In this document: one piece after another, positions 17,001 to 25,158 of the stretch
How positions within the stretch are numbered: the first letter of the stretch is position 1
How the letters are laid out: each line of letters begins with the position of its first letter
Assembly (NCBI RefSeq): GCF_036226445.1
Contig: NZ_CP108474.1
Span: 1,612,001-1,676,000, forward strand
Origin: Streptomyces sp. NBC_01255
Lineage (GTDB): Bacteria; Actinomycetota; Actinomycetes; Streptomycetales; Streptomycetaceae
Reading direction: 5' to 3'
DNA: 64,000 nucleotides
The notes under the pieces: model-generated
The model's input: only the letters and a program-made list of their open reading frames with translations
Database searches by the model: none
Told to the model about the DNA's origin: nothing
Made by a program: the position numbers and the translations under genes

Positions 17001-17702
17001 TCAGCGGATCTCGACCAGGCGGGCCGAGACCACCACGTTGCCCTCGTAGCCGGTCTCCCGTGTGAAGGTGCCGCCGCAGGTGATGAGCCGCAGCTCGGGG
17101 AGGCCGGAGTCGCCGTAGACCCGTGCGGCGGGGAAGCCGTCCTTGGGGACGACCTCGACCCCGTACACGGCGAAGACGGCGGTCCGGCCGTCACGGCGGA
17201 CCACTTCCACGCGGTGGCCCTTGCCGAGGGCGCCGAGGTCGTAGAAGACGGCACGGCCGGACGGGGTGTCGACATGGCCGACGACGACGGCGGTGCCGCG
17301 CTCGCCGGGGGTGACCGCGCCGGTGAACCAGCCCGCGAGGTGGTCGTCCTCGGGGGGCGGGGCCTCGATCCAGCCGTCCGCGTCGAGGCCGACCTCCGTG
17401 AGCGGCGCGTCGATCCGGACCGCCGGGACGCGGACCCGTACGGGCGGCGAGGCGGGCAGCGGATCCGGTACGGAGTCGGTGACCGGCGCGGTACCGGCCG
17501 CCCGGGTGCCGGCGGGGGCGGCCACGGCGAGGGGCTGCGGGGGGCCTTCGGCGCGGAGCTCCTCCGCGCCGCCGCGCACGAGGTGCACGCCGACCAGGAG
17601 GACGACGGCTATGACGCCCCAGGCGCCGCGCCTCCCCGTTCCTGGCGTCCCCGTTCCGCGCGTCCCCGTTCCTGGCGTCCCCGCTTCGTTCGACCCCTGC
17701 AC
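17001..17702 (-). CDS. Class F sortase
   Basis: A 233-residue protein with one N-terminal membrane segment (about residues 28-44, WGVIAVVLLVGVHLV) and an extracytoplasmic sortase fold. Catalytic residues fit: His143 in VVGHVD, Cys209 in LITCGG, and a later RETGYEGNVVV segment typical of actinobacterial class F enzymes. The N-terminus is a run of GTPGT/GTGTR repeats encoded by four 15-nt tandem units (17632-17691), likely a disordered cytoplasmic tail. Sortases cut a sorting signal and attach the protein to a nucleophile on the cell surface. The exported protein encoded 107 nt upstream is the obvious substrate candidate. Confidence 0.88.
   Translation of the reverse strand: MQGSNEAGTPGTGTRGTGTPGTGRRGAWGVIAVVLLVGVHLVRGGAEELRAEGPPQPLAVAAPAGTRAAGTAPVTDSVPDPLPASPPVRVRVPAVRIDAPLTEVGLDADGWIEAPPPEDDHLAGWFTGAVTPGERGTAVVVGHVDTPSGRAVFYDLGALGKGHRVEVVRRDGRTAVFAVYGVEVVPKDGFPAARVYGDSGLPELRLITCGGTFTRETGYEGNVVVSARLVEIR
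17632..17691. repeat. Four 15-bp tandem repeats in the sortase gene
   Basis: Units based on GTCCCCGTTCCTGGC at 17632, 17647, 17662 and 17677, with the last two diverged at the 3' side or core. They encode the Gly/Thr/Pro/Arg-rich tail before the membrane segment. The unit is a multiple of three, so copy-number change would keep the frame. Confidence 0.75.
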
Positions 17703-17809
17703 GGCCGTACTCCTCCGTCTCCGCGTGGGTGTGTTGGCGCCCCTCCGCCCCGGTCCTCGTCACACCGGGGCGGAGGGGCAGTCTCGGGCCCCCCTGGTTC
17801 CGGCCGGTG

Positions 17810-18415
17810 TCAGGCGCTGCCGTCGGCGCCGCGGCGGCGGGTCAGGACGACGGCGGCGCCGAGCGCTCCGGCGATCAGCACGACGCCGGTGACGAGTTCG
17901 GTGGCGCCGAGTCCTTCGTCGGCGGACCCTGCCTCGGAGCCGAAGCCGGCCTTCACGCCCTTGTGGGCGCCGGGGGACGTGTCGGGTCCCGTGACGTTCC
18001 CCGTGTCGTGGCCCGGGCCGGCGGGCGGGGCGATCGTGAGGCTCGTGGTGCCGCGCTCGCCCTTGCAGTCGAAGGTGATCTCGTGGCGGGCGCCGGCCTT
18101 GGCCTCGAAGTCGACGGTGGCGGTGCCGCTCCGGCCCTCGCTCAGGGTCACCGTGTCGAAGACACCGGAGGTGACGGTCACGGACGGCACTTCGCAGCCG
18201 TCGGAGGTGAGGGTGACGGTGCCGCCGGGGGCGACCGTCGCGGGGGTGACCGAGAACCCGAACGACGTGATGTTCGGTTCGTTCTCTTCCGCCGGCGCGG
18301 CCGGCTCGGCCGGTGCCGCCAGGGCCGTCGCCGCCGCCAGGGCCGTCGGCGCCGCCGCGAGCCCCAGGACCGCGGCGGAGAGCAGGGCGGCGGAAGCGAT
18401 ACGTATCGCGCGCAT
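17810..18415 (-). CDS. Exported surface protein, candidate sortase substrate
   Basis: A 201-residue protein with a signal peptide (MRAIRIASAALLSAAVLGLAA..., cleavage near residues 28-35), an Ig-like beta-rich ectodomain with Cys pairs (DGCEVPSV, TFDCKGERG), a Gly/Asp/Pro-rich stalk and a C-terminal hydrophobic segment followed by RRR. Immediately before that segment is LGATE, which fits the layout of a cell-wall sorting signal though not the canonical LPxTG/LAxTG. Start ATG 18415. Encoded directly upstream of a class F sortase on the same strand. If the sortase does not act on it, it is simply a membrane-anchored surface protein. Confidence 0.75.
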   Translation of the reverse strand: MRAIRIASAALLSAAVLGLAAAPTALAAATALAAPAEPAAPAEENEPNITSFGFSVTPATVAPGGTVTLTSDGCEVPSVTVTSGVFDTVTLSEGRSGTATVDFEAKAGARHEITFDCKGERGTTSLTIAPPAGPGHDTGNVTGPDTSPGAHKGVKAGFGSEAGSADEGLGATELVTGVVLIAGALGAAVVLTRRRGADGSA

Positions 18416-18589
18416 GACGGTCCTCCCGATCACGCGAGGGTGCGGGGGCGGAGCGATTCCGCGCCCGTGGACTGGACGACCCTCACCGCGATCGAAGCTA
18501 GGTGCGCCCCCGGCGCGCCGCCACCGGGCTCCGCCGAACGGGGCACGGGGCACGGTCGGCCGCGGGCCCCGTCGTCCGTTCGTCCCGCC

Positions 18590-19546
18590 TTACGGAACCC
18601 GGATGACCTGCCCCGCGTACGAGAGGTTGCCGCCGAAGCCGAAGAGCAGGACCGGGGCGCCGGAGGGCAGTTCGCCCCGCTCGACGAGCTTGGCCAGGGC
18701 CAGCGGGATCGAGGCGGCGGAGGTGTTCCCGGAGTCGACGACGTCGCGGGCGACGATCGCGTTGACGGCGCCGATCTTCGCCGCGAGCGGTTCGATGATC
18801 CGCAGGTTGGCCTGGTGCAGCACCACGCCCGCGAGCTCCTCGGGGGCGATGCCGGACCGCTCGCAGGTCTTCCGGGCGAGCGCGGGCAGCTGCTGGGTGG
18901 CCCAGCGGTAGACGGACTGGCCCTCCTGGGCGAAGCGCGGCGGGGTGCCCTCGATCCGGACGGCGTTGCCCATCTCCGGGACCGACCCCCACAGGACCGG
19001 GCCGATGCCGGGAGCGTCGGCCGGATCGGCGTCGTCCACGGCCTCGACGATCGCGGCGCCCGCGCCGTCGCCGACGAGGACGCAGGTGGTGCGGTCCGTC
19101 CAGTCGCACACCTCGGTCATCTTGTCGGCGCCGATCACCAGGACCCGGCGGGCGCCCCCGGCCCGTACGGCGTGGTCGGCGGTGGCCAGGGCGTGCGTGA
19201 AGCCGGCGCAGACCACGTTCAGGTCCATGGTCGCGGGCGAGGGCATGCCGAGGCGGTTGGCGACGCGGGCGGCCGTGTTGGGCGAGCGGTCGATCGCGGT
19301 GGAGGTGGCGACGAGGACGAGGTCGATGTCGTCCGGCGTGAGCCCGGCGGCGGCCAGGGCCTTGCCCGCGGCGTGGGCGGCGAGCTCGTCGACGGGCTCG
19401 TCCGGCCCGGCGACGTGCCGGGTGCGGATGCCGACCCGGCTGGTGATCCACGCGTCGTCGGTGTCGACCAGTTTCGCGAGGTCGTGGTTGGTGAGCACCT
19501 TGGCAGGCTGGTAGTGCCCGAGCGCGGCAATGCGAGTGCCCGTCAT
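18590..19546 (-). CDS. 3-oxoacyl-ACP synthase III (KAS III/FabH-like)
   Basis: A 318-residue thiolase-fold enzyme. Catalytic Cys113 sits in LNVVCAGF, His in VLHQANLRI and Asn in DSGNTSAAS, the full KAS III triad; GFGGNLSYAGQ closes the protein. Start ATG 19546. It is not in a fatty-acid gene cluster: neighbours are the sortase pair and a divergent fdhD, so a secondary role (starter-unit condensation for a special lipid or metabolite) is as likely as primary fatty-acid initiation. No acyl carrier protein is nearby. Confidence 0.85.
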   Translation of the reverse strand: MTGTRIAALGHYQPAKVLTNHDLAKLVDTDDAWITSRVGIRTRHVAGPDEPVDELAAHAAGKALAAAGLTPDDIDLVLVATSTAIDRSPNTAARVANRLGMPSPATMDLNVVCAGFTHALATADHAVRAGGARRVLVIGADKMTEVCDWTDRTTCVLVGDGAGAAIVEAVDDADPADAPGIGPVLWGSVPEMGNAVRIEGTPPRFAQEGQSVYRWATQQLPALARKTCERSGIAPEELAGVVLHQANLRIIEPLAAKIGAVNAIVARDVVDSGNTSAASIPLALAKLVERGELPSGAPVLLFGFGGNLSYAGQVIRVP

Positions 19547-19695
19547 ACCGGGACCCCCTCGGTGGTTCGTTCGTCCGGCAGGACCCCCCAGTCTTGCCAG
19601 CGACTCATGGGTAACAGGTGACGTAAACCACCAACATTCACCCGTACCGCTTGGCCGACCATGACAAGGACCCCGGTGGGGCACGGGGCCCCGGT

Positions 19696-19729
19696 GACGG
19701 AGAATGGCCCCGTCAGGGCCGATTCCGTC
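19696..19729. repeat. Imperfect inverted repeat upstream of fdhD
   Basis: GACGGAGAATGGCCC (19696-19710) faces GGGCCGATTCCGTC (19716-19729) across 5 nt, pairing with one bulge and one mismatch. It lies 52 nt before the fdhD start. It could be a transcript hairpin or an operator; nothing else decides. Confidence 0.4.
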
Positions 19730-19781
19730 GCGTTTTCGCGGCCCCACGGCCTTCCACACGAGAGAATCGAGTGCGATCACG

Positions 19782-20609
19782 ATGGGACGGGTCACCGAGC
19801 GGCGGCGTGTCATGCGGATCCGCGGCGGGGCGGTGAACACGCGGCCCGACACCCTGGTGGCCGAGGAGCCGCTGGAGATCCGGCTGAACGGCAAGCCGAT
19901 CGCCATCACGATGCGCACCCCGGGGGACGACTTCGCGCTCGCGGCGGGCTTCCTCGTCAGCGAGGGTGTTCTCGCCGCCGCCTCGGACGTACGGAACATC
20001 GTGTACTGCGCCGGGGCCACGGACGACGGCCGGAACACGTACAACGTGGTGGACGTGCAGCTGGCGCCGGACGTGGTCGTCCCCGACATCAGTCTGGAGC
20101 GGAACGTCTACACGACGTCGTCGTGCGGGCTGTGCGGGAAGGCCAGCCTGGACGCGGTACGCACCACGGCGCGCTTCCCGATCGCCGACACTCCCCCCGT
20201 ACGGCTCGCTCCCGCGCTGCTGTCGCTCCTGCCCGAGCGGTTGCGGGCCGCGCAGCGGGTCTTCGACTCGACGGGCGGGCTGCACGCGGCGGCGCTGTTC
20301 ACGGAGGACGGCGAGCTGCTGGACGTGAAGGAGGACGTGGGCCGGCACAACGCCGTGGACAAGCTGGTGGGGCGGGCGCTGCGGGAGGGGCTGCTGCCGC
20401 TGGAGCGGGCGGTGCTGCTGGTGTCGGGGCGGGCTTCGTTCGAGCTGGCGCAGAAGGCGGTGATGGCGGGGATTCCGGTGCTCGCGGCGGTGTCGGCGCC
20501 GTCCTCGCTCGCGGTGGACCTGGCCGCCGAGACGGGTCTGACGCTGGTCGGCTTCCTGCGCGGGCCGGACATGAACGTGTACGCGGGCGAGCACCGGATC
20601 GCCGTGTAG
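19782..20609 (+). CDS. fdhD: Formate dehydrogenase accessory sulfurtransferase FdhD
   Basis: A 275-residue sulfurtransferase. Cys115 and Cys118 in TTSSCGLCGK are the CxxC that relays sulfur from a cysteine desulfurase to the bis-MGD cofactor of formate dehydrogenase. LEIRLNGKPIAITMRTPGDD, KEDVGRHNAVDKL and SGRASFELAQKA are family signatures. I start it at ATG 19782 because the 26 residues available upstream are not FdhD-like. No formate dehydrogenase gene is in the window. It stands alone, divergent from the KAS III gene. Confidence 0.92.
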   Translation: MGRVTERRRVMRIRGGAVNTRPDTLVAEEPLEIRLNGKPIAITMRTPGDDFALAAGFLVSEGVLAAASDVRNIVYCAGATDDGRNTYNVVDVQLAPDVVVPDISLERNVYTTSSCGLCGKASLDAVRTTARFPIADTPPVRLAPALLSLLPERLRAAQRVFDSTGGLHAAALFTEDGELLDVKEDVGRHNAVDKLVGRALREGLLPLERAVLLVSGRASFELAQKAVMAGIPVLAAVSAPSSLAVDLAAETGLTLVGFLRGPDMNVYAGEHRIAV

Positions 20610-20652
20610 CGACCGCGGCCATGATCCGCCGGACAGGCCCTGGGTGGGGGGC

Positions 20653-21075
20653 TCAGGGCGTCGGGGCCCAGAGTCCGTCGGCCTCGCCGCGGGCGAGGTG
20701 TTCGGCGTAGACGCCGACCTTCCAGGTGATGAGGGATCGGCAATCCTCCAGAGCCTGGATCCGGGCGTCGACGCGCTGCCGGTGGGCATCGAGGAGTCGC
20801 AGGCGTTCCGCCTCGTTGCCCTGGCCGTGCCGCACGAGCTCGGCGAACCGCTTGAGGTCGGCCAACGGCATCCCGGATTCCCGTAGCTTGACGCAGATCA
20901 GGAGCCAGTCGACATCGAGGGTGGTGTACCGCCGCCGACCGCCGGCGGTGCGCTGGATCGGTCCGACCAGCAGGCCCTCGCGCTCGTAGAAGCGCAGAGC
21001 GTGCACGGTGAGTCCGGTCCGCTCGGCCACCTCGCCGATGGCCAGTGGCTCCGCAGAAGTCTCGATGGTTGCCAT
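20653..21075 (-). CDS. MerR family transcriptional regulator
   Basis: A 140-residue regulator. N-terminal winged HTH (LAIGEVAERTGLTVHALRFYEREGLL, about residues 11-37), then a coiled-coil dimerisation helix (ERLRLLDAHRQRVDARIQALEDCRSLI). No paired cysteines for metal or redox sensing are seen; Cys residues occur only in the dimerisation half. The ATG at 21075 lies 55 nt from the divergent SDR gene, and a MerR-type operator-promoter sits between them, so it very likely regulates that gene. Confidence 0.9.
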   Translation of the reverse strand: MATIETSAEPLAIGEVAERTGLTVHALRFYEREGLLVGPIQRTAGGRRRYTTLDVDWLLICVKLRESGMPLADLKRFAELVRHGQGNEAERLRLLDAHRQRVDARIQALEDCRSLITWKVGVYAEHLARGEADGLWAPTP

Positions 21076-21092
21076 GCGCCACAGCCTAGGAC

Positions 21093-21123
21093 TTGATCTA
21101 GACCTCACTCCAGATCGTAGCGT
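21093..21123 (+). promoter_or_regulatory. MerR-type promoter with dyad operator for the SDR gene
   Basis: TTGATC (21093-21098) and TAGCGT (21118-21123) are separated by 19 nt, the long spacer typical of MerR-activated promoters. The spacer holds a dyad GATCTAGA-CCTCAC-TCCAGATC (21095-21116), 7 of 8 pairs complementary. The SDR start at 21131 is only 8 nt past the -10 element, so the transcript would be leaderless or nearly so. Confidence 0.7.
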
Positions 21124-21130
21124 CGTGAGC

Positions 21131-22102
21131 ATGACCAGCACTGATCAGCAGCCGCTCGGCTCGCCCTTCTCCGCCGCCAGCACCGCCCGGGACATCACCG
21201 CCGGCCTTGACCTCTCCGGCACGAGCGCCGTCGTGACCGGGGGCTACTCCGGACTCGGTTTGGAGACCACCCGCGCCCTGGCAGCCGCCGGGGCCCGGGT
21301 CCTCGTCCCCGCGCGTCGACCCGACATCGCCCGCGCCGCCCTCGCGGACGTGGAGGGCTGCGAGGTCGCCCCCATGGATCTGGCAGACCTCGGCAGTGTG
21401 CGCGCCGCCGCCGCACGGATCAGCGGCTCCCTGGCCAAGATCGACCTGCTCATGGCCGTCGCCGGAGTCATGGCCACCCCCGAACGACACGTGGGGCCCG
21501 GCTGCGAGAGCCAGCTCGCCGCCAACCATTTCGGACACTTCACTCTCGTCTGTGAGCTCTATCCGCTCCTGGCCGCCGCCGGGAGTGCCCGCGTCGTGGT
21601 CAACAGCTCCGCCGGCCACACGCTGACCGACATTCGCTGGCACGACCCCCACTTCCGTACCGGCTACGACAAGTGGCTGGCCTACGGCCAGGCCAAGACC
21701 GCCAACGCCCTCTTCGCCGTGCACCTCGACGCCCTCGGCCGCGGTGACGGCGTCCGCGCGTTCGCGCTCCACCCAGGCAAGATCATCACCGGGCTGCAGC
21801 GGGAGATGACACTCCAGGAGCAGATCGACCGGGGGTGGGTGGACGAGCACGGCAAGGTGATCGGCGCCGACTTCAAGACCCCGGCTCAGGGCGCCGCCAC
21901 CGGCCTGTGGGCCGCTACGTCCCCCCTCCTCGACGGCCTCGGCGGCCTCTACCTGGAGGACTGCGACATCGCCGGCGTCTCCGCTCCTGACGCTCACATG
22001 GACGAGGGCGGAGTCCGCGCGTACGCCATCGCTCAGGATGCGGCCGCACGGCTGTGGGACCTGTCCGTCGCCGCGACCGGCGCCACCCCGATCGCCCGAT
22101 GA
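21131..22102 (+). CDS. Short-chain dehydrogenase/reductase
   Basis: A 323-residue Rossmann enzyme of the retinol-dehydrogenase-like branch. TGGYSGLG (residues 36-43) binds NAD(P); NHFGHFTLV and YGQAKTAN (about residue 185) provide the conserved Asn region and the Tyr-Lys catalytic pair. I prefer ATG 21131; a GTG two codons earlier is in frame. The MerR-type promoter immediately upstream makes it the regulated target of the divergent regulator. The substrate is unknown; detoxification of an aldehyde or ketone is a reasonable guess. Confidence 0.87.
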   Translation: MTSTDQQPLGSPFSAASTARDITAGLDLSGTSAVVTGGYSGLGLETTRALAAAGARVLVPARRPDIARAALADVEGCEVAPMDLADLGSVRAAAARISGSLAKIDLLMAVAGVMATPERHVGPGCESQLAANHFGHFTLVCELYPLLAAAGSARVVVNSSAGHTLTDIRWHDPHFRTGYDKWLAYGQAKTANALFAVHLDALGRGDGVRAFALHPGKIITGLQREMTLQEQIDRGWVDEHGKVIGADFKTPAQGAATGLWAATSPLLDGLGGLYLEDCDIAGVSAPDAHMDEGGVRAYAIAQDAAARLWDLSVAATGATPIAR

Positions 22103-22144
22103 CCCCGCCCCACATCCCGCGTGCGACACCGGTGTGGGTGGGGT
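22102..22144. terminator. Bidirectional hairpin between convergent genes
   Basis: ACCCCGCCCCACA (22102-22114) can pair with TGTGGGTGGGGT (22133-22144), stem of about 11-12 bp with a bulge, in the 44-nt gap between the SDR stop and the ferredoxin-like gene's stop. Confidence 0.5.
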
Positions 22145-22146
22145 AC

Positions 22147-22530
22147 TCAGTTCTTCGGCGGGTCGATCATCTGGAGGGTGAGGGTGGCCGGGGGCTTCGC
22201 GATGCCCGGGCCGCCGGCCGCCGTCCAGGCGAGGATGTCGTCGAGGCAGTCCTCGTCGAGGGTGAAGCCGATCCAGGCGGCCCGGCCGCCGCGCCGGCGA
22301 CCCTCGGTGGAGGGCTGGACGACGACGATATTGGCCTGGGCGCAGGGGCCGAGGCAGTCGCTCGTACGGACGGCCAGGCGGCCGCCGGAGGCCGCGGCGG
22401 CCTCGCGGAGCCGGGTGAGCTGGGCGTCGTGGTCGGTGCCGGGGTTCTTGCGGGCGTCGCCGCAGCAGCAGCCCCGGCAGACGACGAGGGAGCAGGGGCG
22501 GGCCCCGTACCGTATCGGGACGGGTGTCAC
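22147..22530 (-). CDS. Thioredoxin-like (2Fe-2S) ferredoxin domain protein
   Basis: A 127-residue protein. LVVCRGCCCGD near residue 16 and TSDCLGPCAQANIVVV near residue 57 supply the cysteine set of the thioredoxin-fold 2Fe-2S family; the extra adjacent Cys (CCC) is notable. Its start overlaps the isochorismatase-fold gene stop (ATGA), so both are made from one mRNA. These proteins carry electrons, but a partner oxidoreductase is not seen in this operon. Confidence 0.85.
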   Translation of the reverse strand: MTPVPIRYGARPCSLVVCRGCCCGDARKNPGTDHDAQLTRLREAAAASGGRLAVRTSDCLGPCAQANIVVVQPSTEGRRRGGRAAWIGFTLDEDCLDDILAWTAAGGPGIAKPPATLTLQMIDPPKN

Positions 22531-23048
22531 GCGGGGCCGTCCAGGGTGATCGCCGATACGGGTGCGACGGTGCCGAGGCGGGGGAAGTCGAGCTCGACGG
22601 AGGCCCGGTGTTCGTCGGCGGTGAGGGCGGTCATGGCGTCCTCGGCGAAGACGAGGTCGTAGCCGAGGTCGCAGGCGGCGCGGGCGGTGGACTCGACGCC
22701 GAGGTTCGTGGCGATGCCGCCGAGGACGAGGGTGGTGGCGCCGGATCCCGTGAGCAGTTCGTGGAGTCCGGTGTCGTGGAATCCGCCGATGGTGCGCTTG
22801 ACGACGACGTGGTCGTCGTCCTGGACGAGGTCCGGGACGAGTTCGCTGCCGGGCGGCTGGGTGGCGACGTTCGGCCGTTCGACGCGGATGTGGACGACGG
22901 GTGCTCCGGCGTCCCGGAAGGTGTCGGCGAGCCGGGCCGCGGCGGCGAGGACGTCGGTGCCGGGGCGGGGGGCGAGGGGCAGCGCGACGATGCGCTCCAT
23001 CAGGTCGACGAGGACGAGCGCGGTGCGGCCGGGATCGAGTGAGGGCAT
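22527..23048 (-). CDS. Isochorismatase-family hydrolase lacking the usual cysteine
   Basis: A 173-residue alpha/beta hydrolase of the isochorismatase/nicotinamidase fold. Asp in LVLVDLMER and Lys in VVKRTIGGF are the usual acid/base residues. The position normally held by the nucleophilic Cys reads Gly: GIATNLGVESTARAACDLGY. True isochorismatases also lack that Cys, so the protein may hydrolyse a vinyl ether or similar bond rather than an amide. Start at 23048, 25 nt after the transporter stop; ATGA overlap with the next gene. Confidence 0.82.
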   Translation of the reverse strand: MPSLDPGRTALVLVDLMERIVALPLAPRPGTDVLAAAARLADTFRDAGAPVVHIRVERPNVATQPPGSELVPDLVQDDDHVVVKRTIGGFHDTGLHELLTGSGATTLVLGGIATNLGVESTARAACDLGYDLVFAEDAMTALTADEHRASVELDFPRLGTVAPVSAITLDGPA

Positions 23049-23073
23049 GGGAGCACCGTAGCGGCCCGGATGA

Positions 23074-24153
23074 TCATCGTGGGGCGGGTGGGGGTGTGAT
23101 CCGGCCGATGGGTGCGCGGAGCGGGGTGGAGGCGGCCGGGACCGGGGCGGCCGGGTCGTGGGAGCGGCGCTTGGCGATGACCGCGCAGACCATCAGCTGC
23201 ATCTGGTGGAAGAGCATCAGCGGGAGTACGGCGAGCGAGGCGTGTGCGCCGAAGAGGACGCTGGCCATCGGCAGTCCGGCGGCGAGGCTCTTCTTCGAGC
23301 CGGCGAACTGGATGGCGACGCGGTCGGCCCGGTCGAAGCCGAGGCGCTTCGCTCCGTACCAGGTCAGTGCCAGCATCGCGGCGAGCAGGACGGCCTCGAC
23401 GGCGAGGAGCAGCCCGAGGCGCGCGGGGGTCACCAGGTGCCAGACGCCGGCGACCATGCCCTGGCTGAAGGCGGTGTAGACGACGAGGAGGATCGAGCTC
23501 CGGTCGACGTGTCCGAGGGCCTTCTTGTGGCGGACGAGGAAGCCGCCCACCCAGGGGCGCAGGAGCTGCCCGGCCAGGAAGGGCGCGAGGAGCTGGAGCA
23601 CGATCTTGAGGAGGGCGTCGGCGGAGAGGCCGCCCGTGCTGCCGCCGAGGGCCGTGCTGCCGCCGAGGAGGAGGGCCGCGAGGAGCGGGGTCAGGACGAT
23701 GCCGGCGAGGGAGGAGAAGGAGCCCGCGCAGATCGCGGCGGGGACGTTGCCGCGGGCGATCGCGGTGAAGGTGATGGAGGACTGGATGGTGGAGGGCACG
23801 AGGCAGAGGAAGAGCAGTCCGCTGTAGAGCTGCGGGGTGAGCACGGTGGGTACGAGGCCGCGTGCGGCGAGCCCGAGGAGCGGGAAGAGCAGGAAGGTGC
23901 TGCCGAGGACGGTGAGGTGGAGGCGCCAGTGCCGGAGGCCGTCGAGTGCCTCGCGGGTGGAGAGGCGGGCCCCGTAGAGGAAGAAGAGCAGCGCCACGGC
24001 CCCGGTCGACGCGCCTTCGGCGACGGTGGCGGCGGTTCCGGAGGCGGGGAGGAGCGCGGCGAGGGCGACGGTGCCGAGCAGCGCCAGGATGTACGCGTCG
24101 ACGGGGAGCCAGGACGGCAGGCGCGGGGTGTGGCGGGGCGTGCGGCGGTTCAT
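23074..24153 (-). CDS. Bile acid:sodium symporter family (YfeH-like) transporter
   Basis: A 359-residue membrane protein with about ten hydrophobic helices. FFLYGARLSTREAL and SSIT-containing LCLVPSTIQSSITFT, plus FAGSKKSLAAGLPMA, are the signatures of the SBF-like/YfeH branch. I start it at ATG 24153 because the 29 upstream in-frame residues are unlike the family. First gene of a three-gene operon with the hydrolase and the 2Fe-2S protein, divergent from a LysR gene. The substrate is probably an organic anion and is otherwise unknown. Confidence 0.85.
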   Translation of the reverse strand: MNRRTPRHTPRLPSWLPVDAYILALLGTVALAALLPASGTAATVAEGASTGAVALLFFLYGARLSTREALDGLRHWRLHLTVLGSTFLLFPLLGLAARGLVPTVLTPQLYSGLLFLCLVPSTIQSSITFTAIARGNVPAAICAGSFSSLAGIVLTPLLAALLLGGSTALGGSTGGLSADALLKIVLQLLAPFLAGQLLRPWVGGFLVRHKKALGHVDRSSILLVVYTAFSQGMVAGVWHLVTPARLGLLLAVEAVLLAAMLALTWYGAKRLGFDRADRVAIQFAGSKKSLAAGLPMASVLFGAHASLAVLPLMLFHQMQLMVCAVIAKRRSHDPAAPVPAASTPLRAPIGRITPPPAPR

Positions 24154-24276
24154 GGGCTTCAGCTCTGTGGAGTGCGGGGTGCTTCCATCCTGGTCCGGAG
24201 GGCGGTGATCGGGAATCCCGTACAGCGCTCTGACTGTCATCGCGGTTCATGATGAGAGAGGCGTACCGTCGTTCCC

Positions 24277-25158
24277 GTGTACGAACCGACGCAGCTCCGC
24301 ACGTTTCTCGCCGTGGCCCAGACGCTGAGTTTCACGCAGGCCGCGCGCCGGCTCGGCGTGCGGCAGTCGACGGTCAGCCAGCACGTCCGGCGTCTGGAGG
24401 AGGCGACGGGGCGTCCTCTCTTCTCGCGGGACACGCACAGCGTGGAGCTGACGGAGGACGGCGAGGCGATGCTCGGTTTCGCGCGGGCGATCCTCCAGGC
24501 GCACGAGCGGGCGGCGGCGTTCTTCGGGGGGACGCGGCTGCGGGGGCGGCTGCGTTTCGGGGCGTCGGAGGACTTCGTGACGACCCGGCTGCCGGAGATC
24601 CTGGAGTCCTTCCGGCGCGAGCATCCCGAGGTCGATATGGAGCTGACGGTCGAGCTTTCGGGGACGCTCCAGGCGCGGCTGGCGGCCGGCCGGCTGGATC
24701 TGATCCTGGCGAAGCGGCGTGGCGGGGAGGGTGAGGGTGTGGAGAGCGAGGGGCGGCTCGTGTGGCAGGACGCCCTGATCTGGATCGGGGCGCCGGGGCT
24801 GCGGGTCGAGCCGGACCGGCCGGTGCCGCTCATCCTGTTCCCGCCGCCGGGGATCACGCGGGCGCGGGCGCTTGAGGCGTTGCAGGCGCAGGGCCGGGCG
24901 TGGCGGGTCGCGTGTACGAGTTCCAGCCTGAGCGCGAACGTCGCGGCGGCCCGGGCGGGGCTCGGGGTGATGGCGCATACGCGGGGCCTGGTGCCGGAGG
25001 GGCTTGTTCCGGTGTCGGCCCGGGCGGGGCTTCCGGAGCTGGGCGAGGTCGGGTTCGTCCTGCTCCGGGGGCGGCGGGGCGGGGCGGCGCAGGAGGCGGC
25101 GGACGCGCTGGCGGAGGCGATCCTGGCGGGCGGCGACCGCCTGCACCGGCCGCGCTGA
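24277..25158 (+). CDS. LysR family transcriptional regulator
   Basis: A 293-residue LTTR. The N-terminal winged HTH (LRTFLAVAQTLSFTQAARRLGVRQSTVSQHVRRLE) is followed by a linker helix and a type-2 periplasmic-binding-like effector domain beginning LRGRLRFGASED. GTG start at 24277. It is divergent from the transporter-hydrolase-ferredoxin operon, with 123 nt between, the classic arrangement for a LysR regulator and its target. The inducer is unknown. Confidence 0.9.
   Translation: MYEPTQLRTFLAVAQTLSFTQAARRLGVRQSTVSQHVRRLEEATGRPLFSRDTHSVELTEDGEAMLGFARAILQAHERAAAFFGGTRLRGRLRFGASEDFVTTRLPEILESFRREHPEVDMELTVELSGTLQARLAAGRLDLILAKRRGGEGEGVESEGRLVWQDALIWIGAPGLRVEPDRPVPLILFPPPGITRARALEALQAQGRAWRVACTSSSLSANVAAARAGLGVMAHTRGLVPEGLVPVSARAGLPELGEVGFVLLRGRRGGAAQEAADALAEAILAGGDRLHRPR

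Noticed and set aside
17191..17763. Alternative minus frame with RNGDA repeats over the sortase gene
   Set aside because: The repeats are simply the 15-bp tandem array read in another frame; the sortase frame has the complete catalytic motifs.
18545..18572. Hairpin downstream of the KAS III gene as a terminator
   Set aside because: Only about 7 bp of stem with a 14-nt loop; too weak to call in such GC-rich sequence.
24240..24262. TCATC-N9-GATGA dyad as a LysR binding site
   Set aside because: The spacing does not fit the T-N11-A pattern and the arms are short; the location is plausible but the evidence is too weak.
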